DNA from: Spirochaetales bacterium
GTDB lineage: Bacteria > Spirochaetota > Spirochaetia > SZUA-6 > JAFGRV01
DNA: 53,845 nucleotides
Direction: 5' to 3'
Assembly: GCA_016930085.1 (NCBI GenBank)
Contig: JAFGHO010000053.1
Coordinates: 1 to 53,845 of the forward strand
This document shows positions 25,301 through 32,650 of this stretch, in pieces. Made by a program: the position numbers and the translations under genes. Within the stretch, counting starts at the first letter, position 1. Every line of letters begins with the position of its first letter. The notes under the pieces are model-generated. The model saw nothing but the letters and a program-made list of their open reading frames with translations. It was not told where the DNA came from and searched no databases.

Positions 25301-27845
25301 CCGGGCCGCATTCGAAAAGAACAACCATGATGCGGATTATTTTGAGAATGTCCTTCATTGCCTCTCCATCCTGGAAAAATATAACGAGGGCCTTCAGTAT
25401 CTCGATACCTACCTCACTCACTTTCCGGATAATATTTCCGTCAGGTCCTATCTCGCCTTTTTTCTGAAACAGACGGGACAAAAAGATAAAGCGGCCGGGG
25501 AATATAAAGCCCTTTTCGATCAGGAATACAGACAGGATTACGATTTCGTCGATTATCTGAATCTCCTGTGGGAGATGGAACGGAAAGAGGAGGCCTTCGA
25601 TGCGATTAAAATGTACCAGAAAGAAAAATTCTCCGTTCTCGTCGCCAGGAAAGAAGCGGATTTGTATGAACGGGAAGGGCAGTACGAGAAGGCCATAACA
25701 ATGCTAAAGGATGTGTATGAAACAACGGTCTTCGATCAGGATGTCGTTCTGGATCTCTGTATGATTCTCAATCGTGCGGGAAGGAGTCAGGAGGCGATAG
25801 ATATCTGTGAGGAACTGATTCGTGACGATCATAGATCGGCGGATATCTATTTCGTGATGGGACTCAATCAACTTGAATTGAACTGGTATCAGGAAGCAAA
25901 ACTTTCTTTCGAAAAGGCACATGAATTGAATCCTACGGACACGGATATAAAAGAATATATCGATTATGTCTCCGGGCTTCTGGGAGAAAAAGACAACACG
26001 TCGATAAAAAAAGAAATCAAGGCAGTCATGATCTCACCCGAATACCTGGAGGTCCCGGATCCCGGTGTAATGAAGGATGTAAGCGACCGTGACGCCTTTT
26101 ATTTGCATCGTGTCACTGCTTTTTTTTATAAAAAAGACCTCGAAATGAAGTATACCATGTATTACCGGATCAAGGTGCTCACGTATCCGGGTATTTCCCA
26201 TTTCAGCACATTCACCCTGCCGTTCGATCCCCTGGATGAAGGAATATATGTCAACGAATTGAAGGTATTCGACGAAAAGGGAAAACTCGTTTCCGAAGGC
26301 GACCCGTCAAAGTACTTTGTCATGGACGATACTTCTTCCGATATGGCCACGGGGGGTAAAGTACTCAATGTACCGATCCCGGGATTGCAGCCGGGCTACT
26401 CTTTCAGTATTTCAGCGACATGGAGCAATCATAATTTCAACGATGGCCCCAGGTATTATTTCGATTACCTTGCCCGCACTTACCCGATCATCAACAATTA
26501 TGTGATCATAACCGGCGACATTGACGCTTTTGCTTACAGCACGAAAAATATGCCGTCCCCCCAGAAAAAGGACGGCGAACTTGTCTTTCGGGTTCCCCGG
26601 CACATTGAAATTTCATGGGAGCCGTATCAGGATATGGAGGCGTCGGAGGTGCCCGAAATACATATCGGCTGCGCATCGAACACCTGGAAAGGGGAAGTGG
26701 ATTCCTACCTTGATGAAATAGAAGAAAAGCTCGTTCCCCGTGAAGATGTCGTCCGGCTTTCAGACGGGCTTGTTTCGGGCTGCACAAATGATGAGGAGAA
26801 GATAGAGAAACTGGCCAGATATGTTCAGGCGAACTACACATACAAGGCGATCGAGTTCGGGAGAAGGGGCTGGGTGCCGAACGACGGAGACGTGATCATA
26901 CATAACAAGTACGGCGACTGCAAGGACCTGTCGTTACTGCTGTACCTGATGCTCAAAGCGGAGGGTATTCTTTCGCATCTTGTGCTGACAAGCACGTCCA
27001 CCGTCGTGGCGCCCGATCTGCCCGATCTCGACCAGTTCGACCACGTCCTGCTTTATATTCCGGGGGTCGGAGACGGGCAGTTTCTAGACCCGACAAACAA
27101 GTCGTACGATATAACCCGCCTGCCGCCCGAGGGTCTATCCGGACAATATTGTCTTGTCCTCGACCGGCAGAATCCCCGAATCATCAGGATGACCTCCTAC
27201 CCCGCCCACTGTAACGCAATCGAATCGGAAAGAACGCTCGAGGTTGGGGATGACGATTCGATCAATGTGAGGGAAACGCTGTATTTCAAGTTGTACGCGG
27301 CCTCTTTTCTCCGGGCGTATTTGAACCAGTTCGACAACAGCCAGCGGCAGACGCAGATACAATCCTATATGGCTTCCATTTTGCCCGGGGTGAAACTGAA
27401 GAAGATGGAAACACTCAATCTGGACGATACGGGAAAGGATTTCATTTTACATCTGGAATACACGACGGGGACGGTCGTCAAAGACCATGACAGGCGTTTT
27501 ATATCGAGACTCCCGGCCGTCTGGGAACGGGCGCATATTTTCCAGCAGCATCTCGCCGAACGGAAAACACCGTTTCGTTTGTATTTACCTCTTTCCTTTA
27601 AAAGCCGTATCACGATCAGGGATAAGGGAGACCTTTCCGGGAAAAACGAGTTGAAACAGAAAAAGGAAGAGAATGATTTTACCCGATGGTCGATCGCAGG
27701 GAAAATGGAAAATGGCGCTTTCGTTATCAGGTTCGATTTTTATCAGAAACAGGTGGCATACCCGAAGGAGGACTACCATCGCTTCGAAGCTGCCCTGAAT
27801 GCCGCGGTCGAGCATCTCGAGACAAGGATTAATCTTTTGCGGTAA
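22317..27845 (+). CDS. Giant lipoprotein: WD40 propeller, TPR and DUF3857/transglutaminase domains
   Basis: About 1842 aa. The signal peptide ends in the lipobox VITAC (about C35). Residues about 60-560 hold WD40-type repeats (NDGIIRVLDPDTGKEKRKM; AACGDDTVMYWK). About 600-960 contain two similar modules of unknown fold. TPR repeats (about 968-1220) lead into a DUF3857 domain and a transglutaminase-like core with a complete triad: C1535 (YGDCKDLS), H1576 (FDHVLLY) and D1591 (FLDPTN). A protein-modifying or peptide-bond-processing role in the periplasm is possible; DUF3857-transglutaminase proteins are often uncharacterised. The start is ATG 22317, after AGAAGGGGGCG; in-frame codons upstream overlap era and are not likely used. 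Confidence 0.85.
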   Translation: MRERTDTTYVAIIKAAYFLFIPIVFCVITACTSNPKQEEKAEAPIANVNKTESTEKSDLSELFKKLLDDKRENGTVDEEAISFFIDPGFYPETVTCSVMFHEKNEMITGGNDGIIRVLDPDTGKEKRKMRFERSGRPDGGIVRLALSSWKGVLAAAVCHEGVANPVVEIYEYATGKEIGNISLSGKTISRMVFSGDGNRLAAACGDDTVMYWKAEEEYRTGRTIHPGVGMITALAFAENDIIIASGDNREVKCHSLETGTPVHEYSSETPVTDLAVHADYIAAGCANNTIVVFDRELRPVKTIRDGYHSGILSFSPDGDHLLSIRPSGKFFVYYDVTSDFEQSVIAIGKEIDPFGVHFIDNDRLIIIGGGRPEFNVMDIASGSLIRHEAPAVYGISEAIITENALVIKKTSAEEASAFNLNDFTFNPAEKSPVTGRLSPSIDAYAISQCDTPGGNESGLNYEIRHGTSTASLSTDLVNGGFFGFMGDDTILVEQSGGYIAVYDREAKKISTLSGLSGRLKDLSFHSGFIAAMDVNNLIAIWREEDIAGGTPFVPQHLHFFMRSDNSWVLASRNGYYTEKNGGSQVLWLYQKEKNGTKAFCGSVGIFSEIYHRKDVIGLLAGGKSYREAASSIGEKQPLRQVARIFPEESYYLSDIGGSWFPMDSLKETNQLISTAYMHKNFKYSVMIMEEKTGNPFVFPGLENYSDRMLAGYSHTIADCKLLSKKEFTVNGKNGILLILTGNAGKLAIQYYIWFYCSNDRVYQLVSWKMDDGIQSTDIPEDIMGFYGGFNIFSTDAAEHRPDGGAPYVSGYGYTINFPASGFSRWDDIGEYYNIAESGGYRGNDIAFFITPIDTGEIDPSIEALTRGFLEAQGINVTNADLKGYKRIEYNGLRGVEFSYLSDYHYYFRILKTLPARHCAYYIALIEKKTGLADAGLMEKFYDSISFTGGNDGKEEGRAENQKTGSDMDLNSALIMNKMGLFYFSNSQYIKSLSCFRAAFEKNNHDADYFENVLHCLSILEKYNEGLQYLDTYLTHFPDNISVRSYLAFFLKQTGQKDKAAGEYKALFDQEYRQDYDFVDYLNLLWEMERKEEAFDAIKMYQKEKFSVLVARKEADLYEREGQYEKAITMLKDVYETTVFDQDVVLDLCMILNRAGRSQEAIDICEELIRDDHRSADIYFVMGLNQLELNWYQEAKLSFEKAHELNPTDTDIKEYIDYVSGLLGEKDNTSIKKEIKAVMISPEYLEVPDPGVMKDVSDRDAFYLHRVTAFFYKKDLEMKYTMYYRIKVLTYPGISHFSTFTLPFDPLDEGIYVNELKVFDEKGKLVSEGDPSKYFVMDDTSSDMATGGKVLNVPIPGLQPGYSFSISATWSNHNFNDGPRYYFDYLARTYPIINNYVIITGDIDAFAYSTKNMPSPQKKDGELVFRVPRHIEISWEPYQDMEASEVPEIHIGCASNTWKGEVDSYLDEIEEKLVPREDVVRLSDGLVSGCTNDEEKIEKLARYVQANYTYKAIEFGRRGWVPNDGDVIIHNKYGDCKDLSLLLYLMLKAEGILSHLVLTSTSTVVAPDLPDLDQFDHVLLYIPGVGDGQFLDPTNKSYDITRLPPEGLSGQYCLVLDRQNPRIIRMTSYPAHCNAIESERTLEVGDDDSINVRETLYFKLYAASFLRAYLNQFDNSQRQTQIQSYMASILPGVKLKKMETLNLDDTGKDFILHLEYTTGTVVKDHDRRFISRLPAVWERAHIFQQHLAERKTPFRLYLPLSFKSRITIRDKGDLSGKNELKQKKEENDFTRWSIAGKMENGAFVIRFDFYQKQVAYPKEDYHRFEAALNAAVEHLETRINLLR

Positions 27846-27849
27846 CCGG

Positions 27850-27880
27850 CGGCAGACCGCATTGCGGCCTGCCGTTCTCT
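27850..27880 (+). terminator. Strong hairpin after the giant lipoprotein gene
   Basis: CGGCAG (27850-27855) pairs with CTGCCG (27869-27874), and CCGC pairs with GCGG inside, separated by one A/C mismatch and an ATT loop. It is followed by TTCTCT. It lies 4 nt past the stop and is GC-rich, but the U-run is interrupted. Confidence 0.55.
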
Positions 27881-27949
27881 CGCGCCAGCCGATACCGGTT
27901 TTCTCCGGGCTTTTCACGATCGCGGGTATTGTGTAGTATTTATCCGGTT

Positions 27950-28978
27950 ATGAAATATATTCCGTTTCTCCTCTGTACAGCGGTTGTCTCATGCGGACCG
28001 TATCTTTTTCGCGAATCGCGGCCGGCCCTCTCGCTCACCAATCCGATTCCCGTTACCGTCGTCATTTATACGGAAACGGAGCCGGATTGGGATGCGATGT
28101 ACCGGTTTCTGAACGAACGGGCCGTGCTTTTCGACCACAGGGCCGGGGAAAGCCCGGTCCGGGAACTCAACGAAAACGGCTGTGCCGATATGCCGGAATC
28201 GGTGTATCATGTCATCCGCACGGCCTGTGATATCGCCCGAAAAAGCGGCGGTGCGTTCGATCCCACGGTGCTTCCGCTTCTCGTACTCTGGCAATTCGAC
28301 AGGGGCGAAAAGCTTTCGGGATTGCATTTTACGGCGGAAACGGACCTTGCTCCTCCTGAAAGCGGCGCGATCGACGAGGTGCTCGATGCAGTCGACTATA
28401 AAAAAATCCGCTTCGAAGAAGGGCGGCGCATCTGCCTGCCTGAAGGGACGAGGATCGATCTCGGTGGGATCGCGAAAGGCGCCTGTATCGATCTGCTTGC
28501 CGATTATTGCGAATCGATGGGGTATTCGCGGTTTCTCATCGAAGCCGGCGGGGACATTATCGTATCCGGCCTGAAACCGGGAGAAAAACAATGGAAGATC
28601 GATGTACAGCATCCCCGCCGGTTGAACGACCGGGCGGGTATACTGAGTATCGGGGAGGCGGGAGAACGGTTTGCGATCGTGACCTCGGGCGATTATGAAC
28701 GGGGGTTCGAGTACGGCGGCAAATGGTACCACCATCTCCTCGATCCGCATACCGGCTATCCGGCGGAAGGGGCGGTCTCGGTCACCGTCGTCGCCAAAAC
28801 TGCGACAATCGCCGATGCCCTTTCGACGGCCTGCTTTGTTTTGGGATTCGGAAAGGGCCTCGCTTTGCTCGAAGCGGAAGAAGGGGTGGAAGGACTTGTT
28901 CTCCGCGAAGAAGGAGAGGCCCTCGGGGAAGGAACGACGGAAGGGTTCGGAAGGTACTATGAGGATGTGCTGCAATAG
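27950..28978 (+). CDS. apbE: ApbE family FAD:protein FMN transferase, lipoprotein
   Basis: Transfers FMN from FAD to Thr or Ser of exported flavoproteins such as RnfG and NqrC, or hydrolyses FAD. The signal peptide ends in the lipobox AVVSC (C15), so the protein is anchored at the outer face of a membrane. Family motifs: GGAFDPTVLPLLVLW, RIDLGGIAKG, FLIEAGGDI, HHLLDPHTGYP and IADALSTACFVLG (metal-binding region). The length of 342 aa is usual. The ATG at 27950 is chosen because it gives a proper lipoprotein signal. No obvious flavoprotein substrate is encoded in this window. Confidence 0.93.
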   Translation: MKYIPFLLCTAVVSCGPYLFRESRPALSLTNPIPVTVVIYTETEPDWDAMYRFLNERAVLFDHRAGESPVRELNENGCADMPESVYHVIRTACDIARKSGGAFDPTVLPLLVLWQFDRGEKLSGLHFTAETDLAPPESGAIDEVLDAVDYKKIRFEEGRRICLPEGTRIDLGGIAKGACIDLLADYCESMGYSRFLIEAGGDIIVSGLKPGEKQWKIDVQHPRRLNDRAGILSIGEAGERFAIVTSGDYERGFEYGGKWYHHLLDPHTGYPAEGAVSVTVVAKTATIADALSTACFVLGFGKGLALLEAEEGVEGLVLREEGEALGEGTTEGFGRYYEDVLQ

Positions 28979-29130
28979 ACGGGCGGGGGGCGTGTTTCGG
29001 CGAAAGGTGTATGTATGGCATTACCGGTACCGGATGCGGCGTGAATGAAACAGATCTGACGATACGGCTGCCTGGGGATTGATTAATCAGAAGTAAAAAT
29101 ATAAAATAATGTTGGAACAAGGAGAATTGT

Positions 29131-29325
29131 ATGAGATTGATTATCAATATAAAAGACAATTCAAAAGCATCTCATTTGATAAAATTTTTAAAGGACATTC
29201 CGTTTATCGAGATAGAAGAAAGCAGAAAAAAAGAATCACTCAAGAATATTATGGATTTGTATGGCATATGGGAAAATAGTGATATTTCGATTGATACAAT
29301 TCGGGCAAAAGCCTGGGGCAGATAG
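29131..29325 (+). CDS. Orphan antitoxin-like small protein
   Basis: 64 aa, with AAGGAGA upstream of the ATG. The N-terminal MRLIINIKDNSKASHLIKFL and the C-terminal LYGIWENSDISIDTIRAKAWGR match the layout of antitoxins paired with PIN-domain toxins: a DNA-binding or folding N-terminus, then a toxin-neutralising tail ending around WxR. The expected toxin gene (a PIN protein starting a few bases downstream) is absent: only a 10-codon frame follows before the convergent helicase fragment. This is a call by pattern, not by a definite family hit. Confidence 0.5.
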   Translation: MRLIINIKDNSKASHLIKFLKDIPFIEIEESRKKESLKNIMDLYGIWENSDISIDTIRAKAWGR

Positions 29326-29378
29326 TATATGATTTCCAAAATCCCTAAACCCGCTTATTAATTCCATCTCATCCATAC

Positions 29379-29831
29379 TTAAGCCCAATATCCCCTCAGT
29401 GCTTCCGAACCCGGAACCACGTCATATGTCATATTATTGAGCATCGCCAATGACCTTGCATATTCCTTTTTTGCCGACACCACCGGGTCATCGAGGCGGT
29501 TGTCGCCTTTTATCTCCACAATCGAATAACTGCCGTCCTTTTTCTTGATGAGAAAATCCGGGAAATAATGACGGAGGGTATGGCTTTCAGGGTCGATATA
29601 GCTGATCATGAAATCGGACTGGCCGTGGATGAGCATGCCCGTAAAGGTGGCAACAAGGATTTCAGAGGAAGCTACCAGTTTTTCGACCAGCAGATAGAGA
29701 ACCCGTTCAACGATTGTAAGTGTCTTGCCCGAACCTGGACCTGCGAGAATAAGGAGTGGCGATTCCGTTGTCGTGATGGCTTCGATTTTGGAAGGTTCGA
29801 GGTTTGGACTTGGTAAGTTGTAGTTATTCAT
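29379..29831 (-). pseudogene. UvrD/Rep-type helicase-nuclease with its centre deleted
   Basis: The 150-codon frame has the N-terminus of a superfamily 1 helicase: the Q-motif-like LEPSKIEAITTTESP, Walker A AGPGSGKTLT and SEILVATFT (start of motif Ia). It then passes directly, at about residue 66, into the C-terminal part of the same kind of protein: PESHTLRHYFPDFLIKKKDG, with SIVEIKGD giving a PD-(D/E)xK nuclease pattern (D...ExK), then KKEYARSLA and the end. Helicase motifs II to VI are gone, several hundred residues in all. Start and stop are intact. It overlaps the end of the methyltransferase fragment by 8 bases, as in a compact operon. Confidence 0.75.
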
Positions 29832-30009
29832 ATTTATTAAAAATCATATCAGAATAAAACTGTCTATTTTTAAACTTGCCTTTATTAGGATCATAAAAAG
29901 ATTGTGGTTTTTCAGGTCCACCAAGCAACCATAGACGAAGCCATTGGTCATAGAAATAATTAGTAACACCATAATAAGGTGGAGATGTAAAGAGAAGTGA
30001 CGGTTTCAT
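29824..30009 (-). pseudogene. DNA methyltransferase fragment
   Basis: A 61-codon frame carrying the catalytic TSPPYYGVTNYFYDQWLRL motif, with TSPPY the hallmark of N4-cytosine or N6-adenine methyltransferases, followed by LWLLGGPE. A stop codon lies one codon upstream of the first ATG, and the SAM-binding FxGxG region is not present. The frame stops after about 25 further residues, just where the helicase fragment begins. It is a remnant of an ordinary enzyme of 300 residues or more. With the helicase-nuclease relic it suggests a former restriction or anti-phage locus. Confidence 0.65.
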
Positions 30010-30493
30010 CGCTTAATAAGCCTTCTTTTTCGAAGTTTTCACCCATTTATATCGATAACCTCTCATTGCTTTTTTACATAACAGAATTTATGGTAGAAAA
30101 ATTGTATTAACAATGCTTTCCTATCATAAAACATGTTAACTTAAAATCGGGAAATACCCTACATCCTGCTAAGAGATTCCCTTAGATTATCGAATAAATA
30201 TTTCACATTAGTAATTTTTTTTCCATTTATAATCAATATAAATTCAACCTGAAGAGAAAGTGTCGTTGTATTTTCTCTTCCGTAATTTTTTATTATAATC
30301 GTCAAATTGAACAGTGACAAACAAATTTATTATTTCACGTTGTTTTTTTTGCTGGATAAATTCCCGTAATATATGGTTGATTACCCAATAAGCCATCAGA
30401 TTCACATGTTGCCCTTTTTACATTGAGGGATCAAAGTAAACGTGGAAAACATATAAATTGACACGAGTATCAGGAATAATATACAATAAAGAG
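30010..30493. other. AT-rich spacer between the methyltransferase relic and hicAB
   Basis: About 480 nt, clearly more AT-rich than the flanking core genes. I see no coding frame on either strand that resembles a protein. The right end holds the promoter of the hicAB locus (30458-30487). Its composition suggests foreign DNA, consistent with the surrounding relics. Confidence 0.6.
30458..30487 (+). promoter_or_regulatory. Promoter of the hicAB locus
   Basis: TTGACA (30458-30463), 18-nt spacer, TACAAT (30482-30487); TATACA two bases earlier with 16-nt spacing also fits. The predicted start point is at or very near the hicA ATG (30494), so a leaderless transcript is likely. Confidence 0.6.
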
Positions 30494-30649
30494 ATGAATA
30501 AGGATAAATTGCTGAAAAAGCTTTTATTAAACGCTAAAAATATCCGGTTTTCCGATGTCCAATTATGTGTGGAAGCATGTGGATTTTACCTTTCCGGGAT
30601 AAATGAAAGTCATCATTTACAACTTATTGAAAAGTATAATCACATATGA
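30494..30649 (+). pseudogene. hicA: HicA-family toxin gene with central deletion
   Basis: 51 codons. The N-terminus MNKDKLLKKLL, then IRFSDVQLCVEACGFYLSGI and ESHH follow the HicA pattern, in which the GSHH histidine is the RNase residue. After SHH the sequence passes directly to LQLIEKYNHI, the usual C-terminus (FLKLVEKYN). About 25 residues with the central beta-strands are missing, so the double-stranded-RNA-binding-like fold cannot form. Start, frame, promoter and stop survive. The intact antitoxin gene follows 13 nt later. Confidence 0.65.
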
Positions 30650-30662
30650 CGGGGGGAAATAA

Positions 30663-30881
30663 ATGAAAGATTATCATATTAATATATTTTATAGTGAAGA
30701 AGATGAGGGGTATATTGCCGACATACCCGATCTTGAATTTTGTTCCGCTTTCGGAAATACACCGGATGAAGCGTTACATGAAGTACTCATTGCAAAACAA
30801 GCGTGGATTGAATCTGCAAAGGAAAGCGGCAGGCATATTCCTTTACCCGGATATAAACCGGTAATATATCAGGTTTCTTGA
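30663..30881 (+). CDS. hicB: HicB-family antitoxin
   Basis: 72 aa. YHINIFYSEEDEGYIADIPDLEFCSAFG and PDEALHEVLIAKQAWIESAKE are the typical partial RNase-H-like HicB fold, which binds and neutralises HicA. The C-terminus (IPLPGYKPV) is complete, but there is no additional helix-turn-helix, as in short HicB proteins. The ribosome binding site is GGGGG upstream of the ATG. Since its toxin is internally deleted, it is probably an orphan antitoxin that may still act as a repressor or antidote for other HicA proteins. Confidence 0.82.
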   Translation: MKDYHINIFYSEEDEGYIADIPDLEFCSAFGNTPDEALHEVLIAKQAWIESAKESGRHIPLPGYKPVIYQVS

Positions 30882-30963
30882 TATACGAATTACACGTCCG
30901 CGAGGATTCAGTCGATTCCTTGGGTATGGATATCCGGCTGGTTCTTTCTTACCGCTTCCCCGC

Positions 30964-31830
30964 TCACTCCCCGTTCCAGTATTTACCGTAAAACAGGGCG
31001 AGTTTTCGCCGGGTTTCAAAGGGAATCCGCGAGGGTTCGGTCATGATCGCGTACTGAGCCGCGTGCCTGCATTCACAGTCGACCCGCGGGGCAAGGCCCT
31101 CGATGAGTCTGCCCGTGATCGTCTTTATTGCCGTTACGTTTTTTTTCATGGTCGCGAGCACCATATCGACCGTTACCGCTTCCTCGGCCTCGTGCCAGCA
31201 GTCGTAATCCGTCACCATGGCGATCACCGCGTAGCAGATCTCCGCCTCGCGGGCGAGTTTTGCCTCGGGCAGTGCGGTCATGCCGATGAGGTCCGCCTTC
31301 CACTGCCGGTAGAGGAGGGATTCTCCCTTTGTCGAAAAAAGCGGACCTTCCATGGTGATGAGTGTTCCCGTTTTATGGAAGGGGTACCGGTTTTTTTCGA
31401 AAACGCCGATCACCTTTTCCCGCATGCCGGAGCAGAAGGGTTCCGCGAACCCGATATGGCCGACGATCCCCTCCCCGAAAAAGGTCCACTCCCTTCCCCG
31501 CGTCCGGTCGACCAGCTGGTCGCAGACGACGAAGTCGCCCGGTTTGTATCCTTCCCCGAGGGAGCCCACGGCGCTGATCGAAAGGATCTGCGATACGCCG
31601 AGGGATTTCAAGGCCCAGATATTCGCCTTCGAGGGTACTTCCGTGGGAAGCAGGCGATGGCCTTTGCCGTGGCGGGGAAGAAACGCCACGTTCGTATTGC
31701 GGATATTGACGATCGTGATATAGTCCGACGGCATTCCGAACGGGGTGGGGATATCGATTGTTTCGACGACCGACGCCCCCTCTATTTCATAGATACCGCT
31801 TCCGCCGATCACACCGATGGTTGCTGTCAT
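30964..31830 (-). CDS. mtnP: S-methyl-5'-thioadenosine phosphorylase
   Basis: Phosphorolysis of methylthioadenosine to adenine and methylthioribose-1-phosphate, in purine and methionine salvage. The N-terminal GVIGGSGIYEIEG is the phosphate-binding glycine loop; FLPRHGKGHRLLP and GMTALPEAKLAREAEICYA are family motifs, and TDYDCW is the purine-discriminating segment (Asp favours 6-aminopurines). The length of 288 aa is typical. AAGGAG lies 7 nt before the ATG. A paralogous inosine-type phosphorylase is less likely given TDYD. Confidence 0.92.
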   Translation of the reverse strand: MTATIGVIGGSGIYEIEGASVVETIDIPTPFGMPSDYITIVNIRNTNVAFLPRHGKGHRLLPTEVPSKANIWALKSLGVSQILSISAVGSLGEGYKPGDFVVCDQLVDRTRGREWTFFGEGIVGHIGFAEPFCSGMREKVIGVFEKNRYPFHKTGTLITMEGPLFSTKGESLLYRQWKADLIGMTALPEAKLAREAEICYAVIAMVTDYDCWHEAEEAVTVDMVLATMKKNVTAIKTITGRLIEGLAPRVDCECRHAAQYAIMTEPSRIPFETRRKLALFYGKYWNGE

Positions 31831-32008
31831 TATTGTACTCCTTGCCGTTATGGTTAAAGGTTCCCTCAGTCACTCTATAACAATCGAGCGTGTTGTGCAA
31901 CCTGATTTCGAAGGCCGGCGACGGAAGGGGGAAAGTCTGCCTATTACAACCGAAAGCCGAAGAAAGAAGGTAAAGCCGGATTATATGATCTTTTTTTGAC
32001 GCGCCCGC

Positions 32009-32037
32009 TTGATTTTTTCTTTACGGCTTACTAATAT
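32009..32037 (+). promoter_or_regulatory. Promoter of clpP
   Basis: TTGATT (32009-32014), 17-nt spacer, TAATAT (32032-32037). The predicted start point coincides with the first ATG (32044), again a leaderless or nearly leaderless arrangement. Confidence 0.5.
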
Positions 32038-32043
32038 AAGGTC

Positions 32044-32637
32044 ATGATTTACAATAACATGGCAGAAGAAAACGAGGATAAAGAGCAGGATATCTTTTTT
32101 CAGAAAATACTCAAAACCAGATCGATATTTCTGGCCGGTGAAGTCAACAAGGCGTTGGCGGAAAAGATTGTCAAACAGCTTATTCTACTCGAAGCCGACG
32201 GCGATGAACCGATCAAGATGTTTATCGATTCACCCGGGGGCGATGCGGATGCGGGATTCGCGATTTATGACATGATTCGATTTATCAGACCGCAGGTCTA
32301 CACGATCGGTATGGGACTCGTGGCAAGTGCCGCCGCGATCATTCTCCTTGCCGGAGAAAAGGAATCGAGGGTCGGCCTTCCCAATTCCCACTACCTGATT
32401 CATCAGCCCCTGAGCGGGATCCGCGGTGTGGCGACGGAAATCGAGATCCACGCGAAGGAACTCGACCGGATCAGGAATAAGATCAACAGACTCATATCGG
32501 AAAAAACGGGACAGGATTTGAAAAAAGTCGAAAAAGACACCGACCGTGACTACTGGATGAACGCGGAAGAAGCCCAGAGTTACGGACTGCTTTCACGAAT
32601 CATCACACGGCAGGAAGAATTAAAAACAAAAGCATAG
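32044..32637 (+). CDS. clpP: ATP-dependent Clp protease proteolytic subunit
   Basis: Serine protease that forms the tetradecameric chamber for Clp ATPases. The catalytic triad is visible: S95 (GLVASAAAII), H120 (HYLIHQPL) and D169 (DTDRDYW). The oxyanion segment SPGGDADAG is present. The Ser environment (VASAAAI rather than the usual AASMGAFL) suggests a second-type, divergent ClpP. Start at 32044 or the in-frame ATG at 32059 (MAEENED); neither has a strong ribosome binding site. It is followed closely by purC, so the two are probably co-transcribed. Confidence 0.9.
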   Translation: MIYNNMAEENEDKEQDIFFQKILKTRSIFLAGEVNKALAEKIVKQLILLEADGDEPIKMFIDSPGGDADAGFAIYDMIRFIRPQVYTIGMGLVASAAAIILLAGEKESRVGLPNSHYLIHQPLSGIRGVATEIEIHAKELDRIRNKINRLISEKTGQDLKKVEKDTDRDYWMNAEEAQSYGLLSRIITRQEELKTKA

Positions 32638-32650
32638 ATTGGAACACGCA

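Noticed and set aside
27989-28975. Long minus-strand open frame opposite apbE
   Set aside because: It mirrors the GC-rich codons of apbE, has an Arg/Pro-rich composition and no family resemblance.
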